DNA from: Betaproteobacteria bacterium
Lineage (GTDB): Bacteria > Pseudomonadota > Gammaproteobacteria > Burkholderiales > Burkholderiaceae_D
NCBI GenBank assembly: GCA_016868055.1
Contig: VGHX01000003.1
Span: 1 to 63,704, forward strand
Reading direction: 5' to 3'
DNA length: 63,704 nucleotides
Shown: one piece after another, positions 62,131-63,704 of the stretch
Layout: each line of letters opens with the position of its first letter
Numbering within the stretch: position 1 is the first letter of the stretch
Translations under genes and position numbers: made by a program
Notes under the pieces: model-generated
Database searches by the model: none
Seen by the model: only the letters and a program-made list of their open reading frames with translations
What the model was told of the DNA's origin: nothing

Positions 62131-63534
62131 ATGTGCCATCACCTGAACGGGCGCCTGCTAATGGCGTTCAGTATCCTGCTGCTATCGCTGCCTGCCGGCA
62201 GCAGCCATGCGCAAACCGCTAATAGGCATATCAGCCTCGACAACGGCAAGCGCGCCACTGAGCTGCGCTGCCCCGCCAAAGCCCCGGCTGGACAGCGCCG
62301 CGTCGCGCCCGCCGAGGCGCTTGAGCCACCCGATGCAGAAGAGTTGGACCAAATCGGTGCCTTGCTCGACACCATGCGACGACACTCGCCCCGGCTTGAT
62401 GAGCCGGGCCTGATTCCGCGCCGCATCGCCATCTGGGGAGACAGTCACCTTGCGGCGGGTTCTTTCAGCGCTGAATTGCGTCGTGTTCTGGGAGCACAAG
62501 GCAGCGTGCCGCGCCCGTCGTACCTACCGCTGACCATGGGCCGCGCGGGCGTCAACCTGCCGCTGCGTGGATTTTGTATGGATGGCTGGAAGTCCGAGCT
62601 TGCCTACAGCAGCCGCACCGAGCGCTTAGCCACCGGTATCGGCATGAACGCGCTGCAGGGTGAGCCCGGTGCGTATCTTTGGCTAGATTTGCGCAATGCT
62701 GCGGGTGATGCCGAGATCGAAAGCGTCGACCTGTTCTTCAACGCGAGTTCAGCAGCAAGCGCGGTAGTCAGTGCCGATGGCGGGCCCGAGGCGCGCGTGG
62801 TGCTGGATGCCGACAACGCCTTTGGTCGGGTCAGAATCAGTGGAAACGCCGGCTCGGTCTCGGTGCTGAAGTTGCGCGCCCAATCAGCGCTCACGCTGCA
62901 CGCGGTCAAACTCAACTACCGCGAGCCGCCGGTAGCTGTGCTCGATACCTTTGCCATACCGGGTGCCACCATGCGCGCCTGGCAGCAACTCGATGCGGTT
63001 TTCTTCGCTCGCTACTTTGATCAGTCGAGCTACGACATGGTGATGCTGGAGTTCGGTACCAACGAGGGTAATGCGCGTCCATTCGACGCTCAAGCCTACG
63101 CGCAGATGCTGGACGCCGGCTTGCGCCAGTTTCGGCTGGTGTTTCCGACCGCGCGCTGCGTGCTGATTGCCCCGGGCGACCGAGGCACCTTGCTGCCTAA
63201 GTCTCGCAAAAAAGGCGCACGAGCCGGCGCTGCTGATTCGAGTGGTTTGTCGGCCAACCTGCTGAGGTTTTCTGCCATCCACGAAAAAATTTTTCAGTTA
63301 CAGCAGCAAGCCGGCTCACGCCACGGGTGTTTGGCGTGGAGTATGCAAAACGCGATGGGCGGTCCGGGCTCGGCTTACCGCTGGATGCTGGCCGATCCGC
63401 CACTGATGGCGCGGGACCTGATCCACTTCACTCCGCCGGGCTACCAGCGCTTGGCGCAGGAACTGGCCGACGCGCTTGGCTGGAAATCCGGGCTGCCGCC
63501 GCTGCCCGGCGCTCCGTCATCCGAAGCCCGCTGA
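62131..63534 (+). CDS. Secreted SGNH/GDSL-like protein
   Basis: 467 residues from the ATG at 62131, directly after the acyltransferase stop; 62161 is an alternative. A signal peptide (LLMAFSILLLSLPAGSSHA-Q) is followed by RIAIWGDSHLAAGSF (GDS block), a beta-rich insert, LEFGTNEGNARP and DLIHFTPPGYQRLA, giving the Ser, Asn and Asp/His blocks of SGNH enzymes. It probably acts with the acyltransferase on a surface polymer. Confidence 0.85.
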   Translation: MCHHLNGRLLMAFSILLLSLPAGSSHAQTANRHISLDNGKRATELRCPAKAPAGQRRVAPAEALEPPDAEELDQIGALLDTMRRHSPRLDEPGLIPRRIAIWGDSHLAAGSFSAELRRVLGAQGSVPRPSYLPLTMGRAGVNLPLRGFCMDGWKSELAYSSRTERLATGIGMNALQGEPGAYLWLDLRNAAGDAEIESVDLFFNASSAASAVVSADGGPEARVVLDADNAFGRVRISGNAGSVSVLKLRAQSALTLHAVKLNYREPPVAVLDTFAIPGATMRAWQQLDAVFFARYFDQSSYDMVMLEFGTNEGNARPFDAQAYAQMLDAGLRQFRLVFPTARCVLIAPGDRGTLLPKSRKKGARAGAADSSGLSANLLRFSAIHEKIFQLQQQAGSRHGCLAWSMQNAMGGPGSAYRWMLADPPLMARDLIHFTPPGYQRLAQELADALGWKSGLPPLPGAPSSEAR

Positions 63535-63651
63535 TGCTGTGCCAACCGCGATCGCCCCGCAATTCACCTGAAATCCAGCGCCGATCGGGGGAGGGCGGCA
63601 AAAAATTGCCGGATTGGCTATTCAGAAAGCTGGCCTGCTGACGATCAAACC

Positions 63652-63681
63652 TTGACGTTGGTTATTAAACTCACCTACACT
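63652..63681 (+). promoter_or_regulatory. Candidate sigma-70 promoter at the window end
   Basis: TTGACG (63652-63657), an 18-bp spacer and TACACT (63676-63681). No gene follows within the window. It would drive a gene outside; the type of product cannot be told. Confidence 0.35.
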
Positions 63682-63704
63682 GCGCAGCCCAGCCTTGGCA
63701 ATAA

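Overview
The window looks like a chromosome segment of a betaproteobacterium, most likely order Burkholderiales. The reasons are a tandem cphA'/cphA cyanophycin locus with its associated ABC transporter and DUF1854 gene, a phasin, a dmp/aph-type phenol operon with Comamonas-like regulators, and REP-like CCCGGCCTGCGCCGGG palindromes. No rRNA, tRNA, CRISPR array or insertion sequence was found. All calls come from reading translations and motifs; no database search was run.

Layout. 1-3.4 kb: the 5' part of a DUF1538 membrane protein gene, an exported hydratase-like protein and an FMN-binding glutamate-synthase-family protein. 3.4-11 kb (minus): an MBL-fold phosphodiesterase-like protein, a lipid kinase and a three-gene CBA heavy-metal RND efflux operon. 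11.1-13.6 kb: an unrecognised protein with internal repeats and an Rpn/DUF4351-type gene cut by an in-frame amber codon. 13.7-21.5 kb: the cyanophycin locus, with cphA' and cphA divergent from the ABC transporter and DUF1854 gene. 21.5-27.2 kb: mixed genes, including a methyltransferase, a FemAB-like acyltransferase divergent from a small membrane protein, a motA without motB, a small gene behind a sigma-54 promoter, DUF4399 and TauE/SafE.

27.3-52.2 kb is a phenol catabolic island. A DmpR-like sigma-54 activator (plus) is divergent from a long minus-strand operon: dmpK, dmpL, dmpM, a second dmpN-like and dmpO-like pair, a complete branched-chain-type ABC transporter (livJHMGF), then canonical dmpN, dmpO, dmpP, a XylT-like ferredoxin and catechol 2,3-dioxygenase. 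A LysR gene follows, divergent from the lower meta-cleavage operon (GlcG-like, dmpC, dmpE, dmpH, an SDR, dmpF, dmpG, dmpI). The ring-fission hydrolase dmpD sits on the other side behind a GntR regulator. Together these would convert phenol to catechol, 2-hydroxymuconic semialdehyde, and finally pyruvate plus acetyl-CoA.

The most striking observation is the extra dmpN-like protein. It aligns without gaps to the canonical one through the diiron region but has lost three of the four glutamate ligands (E110K, E140Q, E235T) while keeping both histidines. It is intact and is translationally coupled to its own dmpO-like partner, so it looks like a retained, metal-deficient pseudo-oxygenase subunit. 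A second notable pattern is a divergent pair (FemAB-like acyltransferase plus a ~70 aa membrane protein ending in a G-x-C-x-GLWC motif) that occurs twice, about 30 kb apart.

52.4-63.7 kb: small hypothetical genes, the second acyltransferase/small-membrane-protein pair, an adhesin-E-like protein, an aminotransferase, an SDR, a phasin, a BPL-N-type amidotransferase-like protein, a frameshifted SulP transporter, an OafA-type acyltransferase with an SGNH domain and a secreted SGNH-like protein.
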